Below, one piece after another: positions 1 to 10,400 of a DNA stretch of 35,251 nucleotides (the stretch's first letter is position 1; every line of letters starts with the position of its first letter). A model generated the notes under the pieces. That model was not told where the DNA came from. It did not search any database and saw only the letters and a program-made list of their open reading frames with translations. Made by a program: the position numbers and the translations under genes. Origin of the DNA: Heterotrichella gracilis. Lineage: Eukaryota > Sar > Xanthophyceae > Tribonematales > Xanthonemataceae. The stretch is from NCBI GenBank assembly GCA_032358255.1, contig JAULBX010027661.1, positions 1 to 35,251 on the forward strand, given 5' to 3'.

Positions 1-1502
1 GCGCCCGCGCGGCACGGGCCGCTGGGGAGGGTGCATTCTGGGCGGGCGGGCGGCGGCGGGTTGCCAGGCGGCGCGGCGGCCGCGGCGGCGGCGGCGACGC
101 TGTACAGCGGCGGGGCGCGAGGTGAGGGTGCGCTTGGCCGGGGTTGTGTTGGTGGTTGGGTAGGGTTTCAGTGCACCAAGGTCTTTGTGCTTTGGGTAGG
201 CTTATGCATGCAGGGTGTGATCGCCCTTGAGTAGGGTTTCAGGTGCTCCTCCTCAAAGAATGTGGACGAGCTATTTGTTCGATATGGCGTTGTAAATCCG
301 CCACCATGCGCATCTGATGCACCACATGCGTATTTTCAGAGCATGAATGAATTAAATGATCAATCCCCATCCACACAAGCCTGCTGCATTTAGGGTATTA
401 GTTAGTTAGTTAGTTACATGCATTCCAGCACATAGGGTATGGCATCGTCTAACGCTGATACAAAATCCCATGCGCTTCCCTCCTGCAGGCGTGGTGGCGG
501 CTGCCTTCTGCCCAGGGGGTTACGACACATCCACCTCGGCAGGGGAGGCGGAGCACCAAGGGGAGGAATCAGTTGGTGCCGCTATAGGGGAGGAACTGTA
601 CATTGTGTCAGAAGAGGGGGTCCTCACCCGCCACTGGGTGGAGGCGGGGGCTAGGGGGGATGCTGTGGGGATGGGGGAGAGCCCGCGGGGAGGGGGACAG
701 CTAAGCAATGCCAGGTAAGGAAGGCGAGCGCCAGGTCTAGGGTTCTGGGGTTTATTAGGGTTGAGGGCTTTGAGGTTTAGGCCAGCTTCATAGTAAGTGG
801 GCTTTGGTGCAGGTGAAGGCAAGGATTTGGGTTGTTGGTGTTGCATTACATATGATGCACCCTAATGTGCACAAGCTCCCCTGCGAGCCAGAGTCGCACA
901 CTACCGTTTGAAATTCACCCATCTACCCACCGAGTGATTTTGCATTGTCGCGGCGTATTGCGGACCACCAATGCAGCCTATCGCCTCACTGGGCTTAGAA
1001 TCCAAATGCCCAAAGTGCCCCAGATTCCCCAAATTCCAAAATCCCCCAAATTGTAAAATGCCCACAATGCATCCTTGCTCAGTGAGGCGCATATTGGGAT
1101 GCGACTGCAACCATAGGCACCACACCCAAACCAACGCCCGCGCGCACAAGCACTAAAACCCCTACCTCCCCACCTCACAGGCCCCCACCGGAACCCCCCC
1201 AGCACCCCCCCATAGCGCTCCTCCCCCAGGAGCGCTGGGACCTCTGCCGGCGCCGCACATGGCCCGAAAAGGAGGGAACCATAGGGACCCTAGAGCCCCC
1301 ATTGGCGCCCCTCTCGGACCGCCAAAATGGGGACTGCAAGGGGGGAAACGCCGGGGATGGCGGCGGGGATGGGTGGGCGAGCGGGGATGCGCATGCGTGG
1401 ATGGCGGAAGCTGAGACGGGGGCTGCGGGGACTCTCGCCGGGCAGAGCCTGTGGGGCGATGGGCAGTTTCGGGCGGTGGAGGTGGGGGTGGGGCGTGCGT
1501 GA
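1..1502 (+). CDS. BCAS3-domain / ATG18-type WD-repeat protein, C-terminal exons (5' partial)
   Basis: Three exons join in phase: 1-121 (donor GTGAGG), 489-714 (donor GTAAGG) and 1181-1502 (TGA). The gene runs in from the left. The first exon encodes an Ala/Gly-rich stretch ending TLYSGGAR. The second has a beta-propeller-like strand pair, VVAAAFCPGG and ELYIVSEEGVLTRH. The third carries ERWDLCRRRTWPEKEG, then WMAEAET and LWGDGQFRAVEV. That order (propeller blade, 'W-DxCRR-xWPE', 'W-x-AE', 'LW-G-QF') matches the BCAS3 domain of metazoan BCAS3 and plant ATG18 F/G/H proteins, which act at phagophores and bind phosphoinositides; function here is inferred from family. The stop at 1500-1502 is the simplest end. 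A GTGCGTGAG donor-like site at about 1494 means one more exon cannot be excluded. The intron at 715-1180 holds a low-complexity stretch of CCCAAA-like repeats (about 1005-1065). Confidence 0.72.
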
Positions 1503-2900
1503 GGGGAGGGTGCGGGGGGTGGGGGGGTGTCCGCCTGAGGGAAGGACTACCTCCCTTTTTGTTGAGGGAATGGGGACGTGGGTGGCGGGTAGAGTCGGGA
1601 ATCGGCGGTGCAGCATTTTGGCATGGGTTTGGGTTTTCATAACAGCCCTCAAGGCCATTTGGCCTGTATTTCCGCATTTTTGGCTTACCAAGCATGGGGG
1701 CGATGCATGGTCCTCAATGCCAGGTGGTGGTGCTGTTTCGCATGTGGGCAGGCTAAAAGGGGGGGAGGGTCAGAAAAAAGGTGTTGAGCTAATGCGGTGC
1801 CATTCAGGATTCGCAATGAATATATATGTGTATGTGGAGCCTGCCTTTATAAGGCAGGATGCCAAGGTTAACAGCTGTAGTGTATAGCAAAGGGGTTGCA
1901 CCATGCCCCCGTGTACCATAGTTTCCTTTTCTTTTTGTTCCCGGCGGCGCAGCCATGCGTTGTTATGTGTTTCCCAGCGTGCTGCTGCCATTTGCCATTA
2001 TGTATAATCCCAGGCGTGTGCTGTTTGTTAATGAATTTGTGCGCCAGGGGACGGTTTTCAGGGTCCCCCTTGGTACATGAGGGCTGTGTTGCGGGGTTGA
2101 GTGGCTCGTCATTGACAGTCCTGGGACCTGGTATGGCCAGTTGCCGCCCTACTTGATGCAATATCTGCTGCAATTGCTGAGGTGGTGATGGTTGCACCAG
2201 GTTTGCATTTTGTGGCGCCACGAGGCGTGTGTGGTATAGGACGTTTCTTCGTGCGAAAAGGGTTGAGTGATGCGATCCTGTCCCTTTTTATTCCCAATGG
2301 TTGGGTGGTGTCTATTTGGTGCGCTCGGGTGGGGCCCGAAGTTGATTACGATGTTGGGCGCAGTTTTGCAGAAGGATTTTGATATGTCCGGGGAAGGGCC
2401 AGTTTCCTGCAAGCAGTAGGGTCCTCCTCCCGTTGTTAGAAGCATTGCGAACTTCTCAGGCAGAGCATGTAGCCATTTAAGGTCACATTTATTGGCCATT
2501 TTTGGCAGACCAGTGGCGCTGTGCGGCACACTCTGTGTAATATCCATTGAACTGATCTATGAAAGTCAGTGACTCGACTGTCCGCTCAGTGTTCCTGCAT
2601 GCGGAATGCCAGCCGACTGCAGTCACAATGTGATGCATGCCACAGTACAATGTATTGCCATGTACAGTTCATGTCAAGGCTGCATTACATGACTGTGCAG
2701 ACAGCTGATGCCTAGCCCATAACATTATTACGATGCGCATGCCATGTAATGACAGTTAATTGGTTAAAATGAAGTCAGCATGCTAATCCTGGACGCGATG
2801 GCTGTTGAATTTTGCTCTGATTATGCTAGATTATGACAAAATAATGGACACTGTGATAGTATTAATGGGGAAATCTGGCAATCAAATTAGGGTTTATAAA
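1503..2900. other. 3' flank without recognisable gene
   Basis: Downstream of the BCAS3-type gene the reading frames on both strands are low-complexity or antisense shadows, and I recognise no domain. A TGTAA motif near 2533 is the first plausible green-algal poly(A) signal on the + strand, which would imply a 3' UTR of about 1 kb. From about 2560 the base composition becomes AT-rich. Confidence 0.5.
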
Positions 2901-2982
2901 GTGATTAGGGTTGACATGTCACTTTCTCATGGTCCCATGCTGTGTGCCATGTGGCAGCCATTGAGTTGAACAGTCGAGGAGT

Positions 2983-3070
2983 TTCTAGAATGCTCAGCTC
3001 TGGAATGTTCGGCATGCTCTGGAACCTTCTGCGTTCTGAACTCTCTAGACCTTCTGTGAGCAGTATATAA
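2983..3070 (+). promoter_or_regulatory. Heat-shock-type promoter: HSE cluster plus TATA box
   Basis: Three perfect head-to-head or tail-to-tail HSE dimers are visible: TTCTAGAA (2983-2990), GAATGTTC (3003-3010) and GAACCTTC (3022-3029). A looser GTTCTGAAC follows at 3033-3041. A TATA box, TATATAA, lies at 3064-3070, about 35 bp after the last perfect dimer. This order and spacing resemble HSF-driven promoters such as Chlamydomonas HSP70A (family knowledge). Transcription would start near 3095 on the + strand. No convincing coding region follows, so it could drive a non-coding transcript, a degraded gene, or be part of a retrotransposon LTR. Confidence 0.65.
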
Positions 3071-3900
3071 GCATTGCCTGTTGCTGCTTTTGGCCCCCAG
3101 AACCCCCAATAGTTTATGTCAGTGTGTATGTGAGTCAGTGTATTGCCGCACGTGTGTAGAGTGTTCCATGTGGGCTATACAAGTGGATTAAGTGTTTGTG
3201 GGCAAGGTGTTGTCAGTCCTTGAGTGATAGGAGCTGCACGCTGCCAGTTTTGTGTTTCAGTGTTGTTGTAGTAAGGCCTTGCTCTGTGTTGTGAGCCTTG
3301 GCTGTTGTTGGGTTGTAAAGAGGTGACAATACTATTCGTGTCGTTGTGTCTTCTCATAGCTGGTTGTGCACTGGGCCCTCCCATAGCTTGCTGTGACTGT
3401 GAGTGACTCTATCAGCAGTGTACCTGTATCCGGCTATAGTGCGGCGCGTTTTTTTTGTCTGCGGGCACGCCCGGTGGGCTCGCCTTGCGTGGTGGTGCCA
3501 CATGTACAAGTCAAAAGTGCACATGGCAAAGTGCATATGGGAAAAGTGCCTCGCAGCGATCAACTGTGAAAATGAGGTAAATGCATGTTATTTGTCCACA
3601 CTGTCAGTGCGTTGCCAATATTTGAAAAATGTCAACAATTGCCAAAATTCAACACCAAGTAATATTCACTGGCTCCAGACCATCCACATGCATATTTCAT
3701 CCAGTGGATGTGACACGCCATGTGCTGCTTAGTAACGTTGCTCATCATTGCATCATGCAACGTTCCTGCAGGCCACTAGCGTCTCCATGGTGTTGCCAAT
3801 GGTGACCCCGCCGCCTACTGGTCAACCCCCACCCCCTTGCATATACATCCACGGTGCTGTAGCCTTCCATCTCTGGTTGCCAGCGACACCCAGCCAGGCT
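3071..3900. other. Transcribed or decayed region behind the HSE promoter; no gene recognised
   Basis: This stretch is TG-rich with short unrelated frames. A 109-codon frame at 3403-3732 (+) shows no known motif, no codon bias and no splice logic. The region could be the leader of a non-coding RNA or the R/U5 part of a solo LTR. I looked for a TG...CA pair with a matching 5-bp duplication and found no exact one. Confidence 0.4.
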
Positions 3901-3903
3901 GGA

Positions 3904-3908
3904 TTACA
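3904..3908 (-). terminator. TGTAA poly(A) signal of the 173-aa membrane-protein gene
   Basis: Reverse-strand TGTAA lies about 235 nt after the stop codon at 4141. This is the usual green-algal poly(A) signal, and no closer copy was seen. Confidence 0.5.
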
Positions 3909-3919
3909 CCCACAACCAG

Positions 3920-4140
3920 GCTGGACATAGAAAGCTGTTGGCATTGCCGCAACACCTGCGCATAGTCCCGCATATGGCTTGCTCCCCAAAAACCCTGCCG
4001 CAGGGTTAACATCAACGGCGGCATCGCCCCAAAGTCTGCGCCCCAACATCCACCAAAACCCTAGCTTAGGTTTCACACGAACTGCGACATCGCCCCAAAG
4101 TGTGCCTCCCCACCATCCTCCAAAAACCCTAGCTAAGGGT
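3920..4140 (-). repeat. Tandem echoes of the terminal exon's 3' edge (about 66-85 bp period)
   Basis: Right after the stop codon of the 173-aa gene, degenerate copies of the last coding stretch (GGCACGCTGTGGGG... through the stop) recur at about 4069-4138 and 4004-4070, with a weaker copy at about 3920-4005. Two of the units end with AAAACCCTAGCT(T/A)AGG, a telomere-like CCCTA/TAGGG junction. In one minus frame the copies read as GTLWGDVAV and GRRLWGDAAV, compared with GTLWGRADF in the real exon. Confidence 0.7.
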
Positions 4141-6920
4141 TCACATGAAGGGGTACATGGGCATGAAGTCTGCGCGGCCCCACAGCGTGCCGTGCGTGGC
4201 CATTGCAAAGGCCAGGCCCAGCAGGGGGGTCATCATGAAAATGAGGTAGAGGACGGACAGGGTGTTCCAGCGGGAGCCCACGTACACATCGCCATCCCTG
4301 CATGCACCAAGCGGTGGGGTCAGAATGTGGAGTTTCAACAGCAAGAAACGTGATTTTTTCCCTCAGATTCCTTTCAAAGTGAGTCACGTTTGCGGGAACT
4401 GGTGTTTCAAGATGCACTCAGGATGTGGAACGGTGGCTAGCCACAAGCTTTGGCATGCAAGGGCATGCGTTCCAGCGGGACCCGATCTACACATCCTCAT
4501 CTCTGCATGCACCAAAGGGCGGGGTCAGGATGTGGGCCATCACAGGGTACCGTGCTTGCTGTGGGATAGGGGCATTACCAACCAGGAGGAGGGGTTAACT
4601 AGGAGATGGACCTTATCCTCTTGTCAACCATGCCCTACTTTTAAATATTACAGCCGCACATGAGTTTGGTGCATCATGGTGTGCATTGGTGCTATAAATA
4701 AAAGCAGCATTGGGTAAAGCCCTTGCTCAGGTTTCCTTGCAAGCGCGCGTGCAAAAGACCCTAGGCTAGGGTATTCCCTCACCAGTTGTTGGTGTGCAGG
4801 TGCTCCTCCCCGCTCTTCATCTTCTGCTCGCTGGCAAGGTAGGCTTCACGCAGTAGCCCTGGAGCGCAAACATGAACGGCATCTATACAAAGGTTCCATG
4901 CATTCCAGCTCGAAAGCAAGATAAGCAGTCGACCCCCTGTATCTATACATGTCGCGCAAGGGCAGGTCTGCCCTAACACTGCTTGTATCATGTCTGAATC
5001 TTGCGCACTTGTACCGATAATTATGCCAGTTCATAGGCAACAGTTCTCCATGCAGCAGGAGTAATCTTGTCCAACCACTATACGCTGGCCTAACACACCC
5101 TAGTGACCAATCCGAGCATGCAGAGCAGTGCCTGGTAAAGGGAAGGTACAGCACAGTAAGCCATTGCAGTGGATTGGATTTCTGGAGATGCATCCACAAT
5201 ATAATTACAATGGTCACGATATGTGCTCAGGACTCAGTGTCTTGACCACTGTGCGAGAGGCGCTTGTGTGCTGGGTTTCCAGTTGCAGATGAATGAAGGG
5301 TTTAGGAGACAGGGTTGGACAGCGCTGTGCTATGAAGGGTTGAGGGTTGGGTTTAGGGGTTTTCAGTTGCAGGTGCCGTGCCACGCACCCAGTTCCTCCC
5401 CGATGGTCTTCCCCCCCAGCAGGTGCGGGTGCTTCATCTGCTCCAGCTCCTTGCGGCTGAACCCCTTCTTCTGCACACCAATGATGGGCAGGGCAAGGTC
5501 CTCCTCCTCGTGAGCACGCACTGCAACCAATAATTGTACAGATTTAGAACTTCATTAAGCAGTGATGGGGTCTAGCCTCATGCTCCAAGGGACTTTGTAA
5601 ATTACTGCTGGAAGTAGTCAAGTGTAAAAGCAGCGCTGTGGGCCAAACCAGGTTTTGAATGATATCAAAAGAGCAAAATTCTGGTGTGGTGCACAGAGCA
5701 AGGTCCTCCTGCTCGTGAGCACACACTGCAACCAATATACGCATACATAAAATTCATATATAGCCCATATGGGAGGTGTTTAGAAGGGGTGCGTGGGGTT
5801 TAGCCTAGGCTTGGCGTTGCCCATGGGTGGCAGGTTTCACCTCGCGCTAGACAGGTGTGTGCCATAGTTCCTGGGGCTTACAGGAATGGAATGGTTTGCC
5901 TCACACAATGATGGGCAGCGCAAGGTCCACCTGCTTATGAGCACAGAGTGCAACCAGTCATGTGCAGTCTTTAAAAGCGGTGCGTGGGGTTTAGCCTTGG
6001 CTTGGGGTTGCTTATGGGTACCTTTGGTGGCAGGTTTCACCTCGCGCTAGGGATGTGTGCCCCCTACTTCCTGGGTATAGAAAGGTGCATAGTCTTGCTT
6101 CATGGTAGCAAGTGCCAATGTTCTGATGGTGTTACCGCAAACCCTAAACCCTAAACTGGCACACCACAGCCATGACTAAAGCTGCGCAAACTGCCTATAG
6201 CACCTGCGCACAGGGTGGTGTCAAGCGAACTACCAGAAAGGCACCACCATCGGCTCATTCATGAGGCAAAGGAAAATAGAGTGGGTCCTAGACGCCTTGA
6301 TACAGGCGGTGCAGGGTGGTGGCCACTGGCTGCAATGGTGCATGATCCACAAACCCTGCTGCATTGCTGCAGACATGCACTCCCCAACAGATGGCCACAT
6401 TAGTATCAGTAGTATTTTATATCCATCTGTGCATTCTGGACACACGTGAGGCTATCAGAAACGGTGTCGGACACGTTGAGGGCAGATTAGGCAGTTGCTT
6501 CCACAGGGTGCTAAGCTTCACCCACCTACAAGACTGCGGCGAGGCTTCTGGGGTTGGCTGCGGCGCTTGGTGGCCGCGACACGAGCAGGAGTCAGACTCA
6601 CTGCTGTAAGGGCGAACATTGTTGATATCCCCCACTTCAGTGGACCACTCCTTGAACGGCGGGAAGATCCTTGAAAGCGACAAATGTGTGGACAGGGTGA
6701 AGGTAAAGCAACCCCGTCACTTGGAAAACGTGGCGCTCAAAGCTGATATATTTGGTCAGTTTGTGGGAAAGGTTGTAGTTGCACAAAAGTAGATGAGCGT
6801 GCATATATACGTGACCACTTCCACCCTTCACCCTTCACTCCGACGGTGACGTGCATCTGACGTGGCTGGGCTCAAGCCTGCCCACTGCGTACAGCTCAAA
6901 GCAGTAGCAAAACCCATCAT
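4141..6920 (-). CDS. Unidentified 173-aa one-helix membrane protein, five exons, probable organelle targeting
   Basis: Exons on the minus strand are 6832-6920 (ATG at 6920), 6602-6669, 5389-5520, 4783-4858 and 4141-4297 (stop at 4141). All introns are GT-AG, phases agree, and the total is 522 nt. The ATG is the first after an in-frame stop. The N-terminus (MMGFATALSCTQWAGLSPAT, then RHRR) is rich in Ala, Ser, Thr and Arg, as in algal transit peptides. A charged middle follows (GFSRKELEQMKHPHLLGGK, then LASEQKMKSGEEHLHTNNW). Near the C-terminus GDVYVGSRWN precedes one clear membrane helix (LSVLYLIFMMTPLLGLAFAM) and the protein ends MPMYPFM. I do not recognise the family. A chloroplast or mitochondrial inner/thylakoid membrane subunit or assembly factor is an inference from layout only. 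The gene is divergent from the CRAL-TRIO gene. Its exons 3 and 5 have degenerate copies of their edges in adjacent DNA. Confidence 0.78.
4465..4530 (-). repeat. Echo of terminal exon 5' edge and acceptor in its upstream intron
   Basis: The sequence GCGTTCCAGCGGGA through CTGCATGCACCAAA repeats the start of the terminal exon and its acceptor (real copy at about 4262-4325), offset by 206 bp. The acceptor TGCATGCAG is intact, but the copy has an in-frame stop within a few codons (DEDV then TAG). Confidence 0.7.
5480..6075 (-). repeat. Triplicated exon-3 5' edge and adjoining tandem block
   Basis: The acceptor side of the third exon (real copy 5480-5530) recurs at 5691-5738 and 5907-5958 inside the upstream intron. 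The first echo keeps the acceptor TTGCAG and an open frame (CAHEQEDLAL against RAHEEEDLAL). The second has lost it (GCAG changed to GCAC). A linked block, GTGCGTGGGGTTTAGCCT through CACCTCGCGCTAG, occurs at about 5789-5876 and 5970-6075. The tandem period is about 180-215 bp. Confidence 0.75.
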
Positions 6921-7283
6921 TACACACTTTGAACTTCTCGGATAGGCTATTGCCTGTCATCCTGTTTCAGCTTGCTAACCCACAACACAATCTGCCCGGC
7001 ATTGACCGGCATGTTTTGCCCGGGAAACCAATCACCCAATCGACGCTGTCAGCACCCGGGATGCGGCTTTGAGAGACACATAACGCTTTGGTGTATGACA
7101 GTGGTGCAACTCTCGGCTAGACACCCTTTCAATGTCCCACGTGGAAGTGCACATCATGATGCAGCGGGGGGACTTGGGGATACAATGCCGGGGATGGTAA
7201 AATGGAAGGCTGCAGGTTTTTGAACGATATCCAAAATCGTCACCTGCGGGGCAGCGCCAACCAGCTTTAAAGGTTGCTGCGAA
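6921..7283. promoter_or_regulatory. Bidirectional promoter between the membrane-protein and CRAL-TRIO genes
   Basis: The two genes diverge with 363 bp between ATG 6920 (-) and the earliest possible start at 7284 (+), or 483 bp to the preferred start at 7404. A palindromic G-box, CCACGTGG, lies at 7137-7144, the class of site bound by plant bZIP and bHLH factors. No clear TATA box was seen for either direction. Shared regulation is an inference. Confidence 0.5.
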
Positions 7284-7403
7284 GTGCATGTTGCAACAGG
7301 ACTTCTAACCACTAGTACACCCTTAACGCCCTCCGCAACCCACAGCTTCACTTTCAAGCCTATTCCGGAACCGGGCCGTCCATGCCCACACGCTATTGAA
7401 AGC

Positions 7404-10400
7404 ATGGCTTCCTCAAGCAAGCAAACCGGTGGCGTTAGGCTCCGGCTGAGGTTTGGCCTACTGGGAGCAGAAACGAAGGTTGCTGTTGTGGAACAATGTT
7501 GCTCTACAGCAGCCCCAGAAGAGACCAGCGCCAGCGCACCCACAGACCAAACAGAACACCATGCCATGGCCAGCACCAGTAGCAGCAACGAGGAGCACAC
7601 CACAGACCAGGCGTTGCCGCCGCTGGCGGACGAGCTGTATCAGCGGTTACAGGCCAGTGGATGCTTGCAGCGGCTGGCCAGAACAGGGGAGGAGGTGGAC
7701 GCAAGGTTTCTGCGGCGGTGGCTGAGGGCTAGGAAGGAGGACGTCCTTGTGACTGCGGAAGCTATCATCCAGCATGCTCACTGGCGGGATGAGTTCCTGC
7801 CTACTGGGCGAATCGAGGAGGTGGGCTAACCCAGATCATGAGCAGCGTCCCTTTGTGCTTTTGGTGGGGCTTGGAGAACCCCGTGCATTGCCCGTTTCGG
7901 AAAGATATTGGCATGGCTTGCTATTGGCCCACCCACCCTTATCCAACAAACAAGATTGCAGATTGCAGCAGGAGTCTGCAGGGCAAGGGTTCATTGCCAC
8001 CTATTCAATGTCGCGGCTATGCCTTGTCTTGCCTTGCCCGTTATTTGCTGCTGGGTTTTCTGCACAGGAGAGCAACGGCCACCTGCATAAACAACGACAC
8101 ATACCCCATTCTTCACGGCACCATTCCTCGCCTTCCCAAACTCTGCAGTATAACCTGCTCTCCCCTAATACCCACTTCATCCTCTCCTGCAGTACGAGAT
8201 CCAGTCCGAGCTGGACGCCAACAAGGTCTTCCTGCAAGGCACCGACACAATGGGCCGGCCGGTCATCGTGATCCAAGCCCGGAACCACAACATGAACACC
8301 CGCAACTTTGAGGAGACCAAGAGGCTCATCTGCTACACGTTGGATAACGCCATAGCCGCTGCCGACCCTGACAAGGCCCCAGACGGCAAGATCTGCTGCA
8401 TCTTCGACTTGTCAGGTACCCACCTCACCCCCACATGCCCTGCCCCTACGACGCAACGCCCCTGACCCCACCTGATTGAACTCCTCAGGCAAAACCCAAC
8501 CTTTGAAGTTTCAGGTTGCAGAGGAGAACTAAAAATGTATAATGCGCTGTCTATCACCAGCACTTGCGCTGTCCAACCCATGCCAGCAAGCACTGTTACC
8601 CCGAACCCATGCCATTTGTTAAGAGCCGCGTACCAGGCCTATACATATACAGCAGCCAAGCCTGCGCAATTATGTGCCGGCTGGCTGTCTCACAAAGTTG
8701 CTGCAGCCTGTCTCTATCCCGCCTTGCCCGCGTAAGTGCTCGCCACTCAGTGCAAGCATACCATCCGCCGCGCCCTCCTTCCCCACCCCTCGCTCCCCCT
8801 CCAGACTGCCAGGAATCCACCTAAACCCACCACACACACCCCAACCCTTGCTTTTGTACCAAGCACTCTACTCCATAATGCTTGAACTTCCATCTCCTAC
8901 CCCGCTCCACCCGCGCACCATCACCACCGCCACATATCACGTACCGCCCTGCACCCCTTCCCTTGACTTTACCTACTCCCTCGCCCCCAGGCCTGGCCCT
9001 GCGCAACCTGGACGTGGCCGCCCTGCGCGCCATCTTCGACACCCTGCAGCAGCACTACCCGGAGCGCCTGGCGCAGCTGTGGTTTGTCAACGCTCCCCTC
9101 ATCTTCTGGGGCATCTGGAAGCTGGTAAGCCCCTTCATCCAGCCAGCCACCAGGGAGAAGCTGGCGTTCATCGCGCTGGGGGGGCGGGAGAACGCGCTGC
9201 GCGCCGCGGTGGGAGACCAGGTGGGTGGGGAACCCTAGGGTAGGGTTTATCGATGGCAGACTGGACCAGTCCCTGGGCATGCGAGTTTATTGGGATCAAC
9301 TTGGTGAGATGGCGGTGGTGGGAGGCAAAATCATGTGTTGCGGGTTTGGCGAGGGGCAAGTGGGGTGAGGGGCAGCCCGCCTGGAGATAGGGGTGTTAGC
9401 CTGGGGTAGCAGTTGTGCGGGGCGGGCAGTGTGCTGCTGGTGCCTTGCTAACTCAGCCACCTCCATCCTGAGCAATGGAATGTGGCGTTATTTCAGTACA
9501 TTTCTGTTTAAGTGAGTTTTAGGACGGGGCAAATTTCTCCCAAACCAACCTCCGGCACACTATGTGCATGCATTAAAATGACGATTCAGGTGCATTATCA
9601 GTGCGCTCCTGACACAGGTGCTCCCACGAGAGTATGGCGGCGCTGGCACCCTAGTGCCGCGGTGGCCCAGCGACGCTCCGCCGCCGATGTTAGAAAAAAT
9701 CCTATAAAACCTTGTAATCATCACAAGCAAATTCGCATAAAAAGTTGATAAGAGATCGCAAAACCCAGACAACACTGTGTTGTTGATTCTCCCATCCTCC
9801 ACCTTGCCACAGGTGCTCCCACGAGAGTACGGCGGCGCCTCTGCCCTTGTCCCCATCCAGCATGCGGTGGCCCAGCGGCGCACCGCCGCCGCCCCGCACC
9901 GCATCCGCGCCTCGGCCGCCGCCTGCCCGTCCTCCCACCCGCTGCCCCCCGACCCCTCGCGCATGCAGCGGCTGCGGGGGGCGGGCTCCGCAGTAACGCA
10001 CGCCATGACGCACGCGGCGGGGGCGGTGCTGCACTTCCGGCCCTGGCGGCATGGCTTTGGGGGCCATGGGGAGGGCGGGAGTGGGCTGGTGTCGGGGGGG
10101 AGAGGCGGGAGCCTGCGCCCCAGCGGGAGCCTGAGGGTCCGCCTGGGTCGGATGGCCAAGGGGGATTATGGCAGCTTTGATGATGTGCGGAGGGTGGTGC
10201 TGGGGATCCTCCTACCGGGGCTGCTTCTGCAGGTAAGGCTGGATAGGCATGCGCGGGAAATCGGGGGAGGCAAAGGTGCAATGGGGTATTGTGAAGGTGG
10301 CGGTCTTGGGTGTTGTCGCAGGTTCCGCATGGCTTTAATGCATTGTCAAAAATGCAGTTTTAAGAAATGCACTCCATAATTGCCGGATGCCCAGTTAGCC

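Noticed and set aside
1005-1065. CRISPR-like short repeats in the BCAS3 intron
   Set aside because: The CCCAAA-like units are irregular low-complexity sequence without spacers, in a eukaryotic intron.
1162-1695. Proline-rich 177-codon minus-strand frame
   Set aside because: It is the complement of a Gly-rich BCAS3 exon and of low-complexity G-rich flank. Composition explains the open frame.
2803-3530. Solo LTR starting TGTTGAATTTTGC and including the HSE promoter
   Set aside because: The start looks LTR-like, but I could not find a CA end with an exact 5-bp target duplication. It is kept only as an alternative explanation of the promoter.
10233-10379. Read-through of CRAL-TRIO exon 4 into the following sequence
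   Set aside because: A good GTAAGG donor at 10233 and a phase-0 exon at 10503-10547 with a matching CTGCAG acceptor give a more natural hydrophobic C-terminus. The read-through stays possible as a retained intron.
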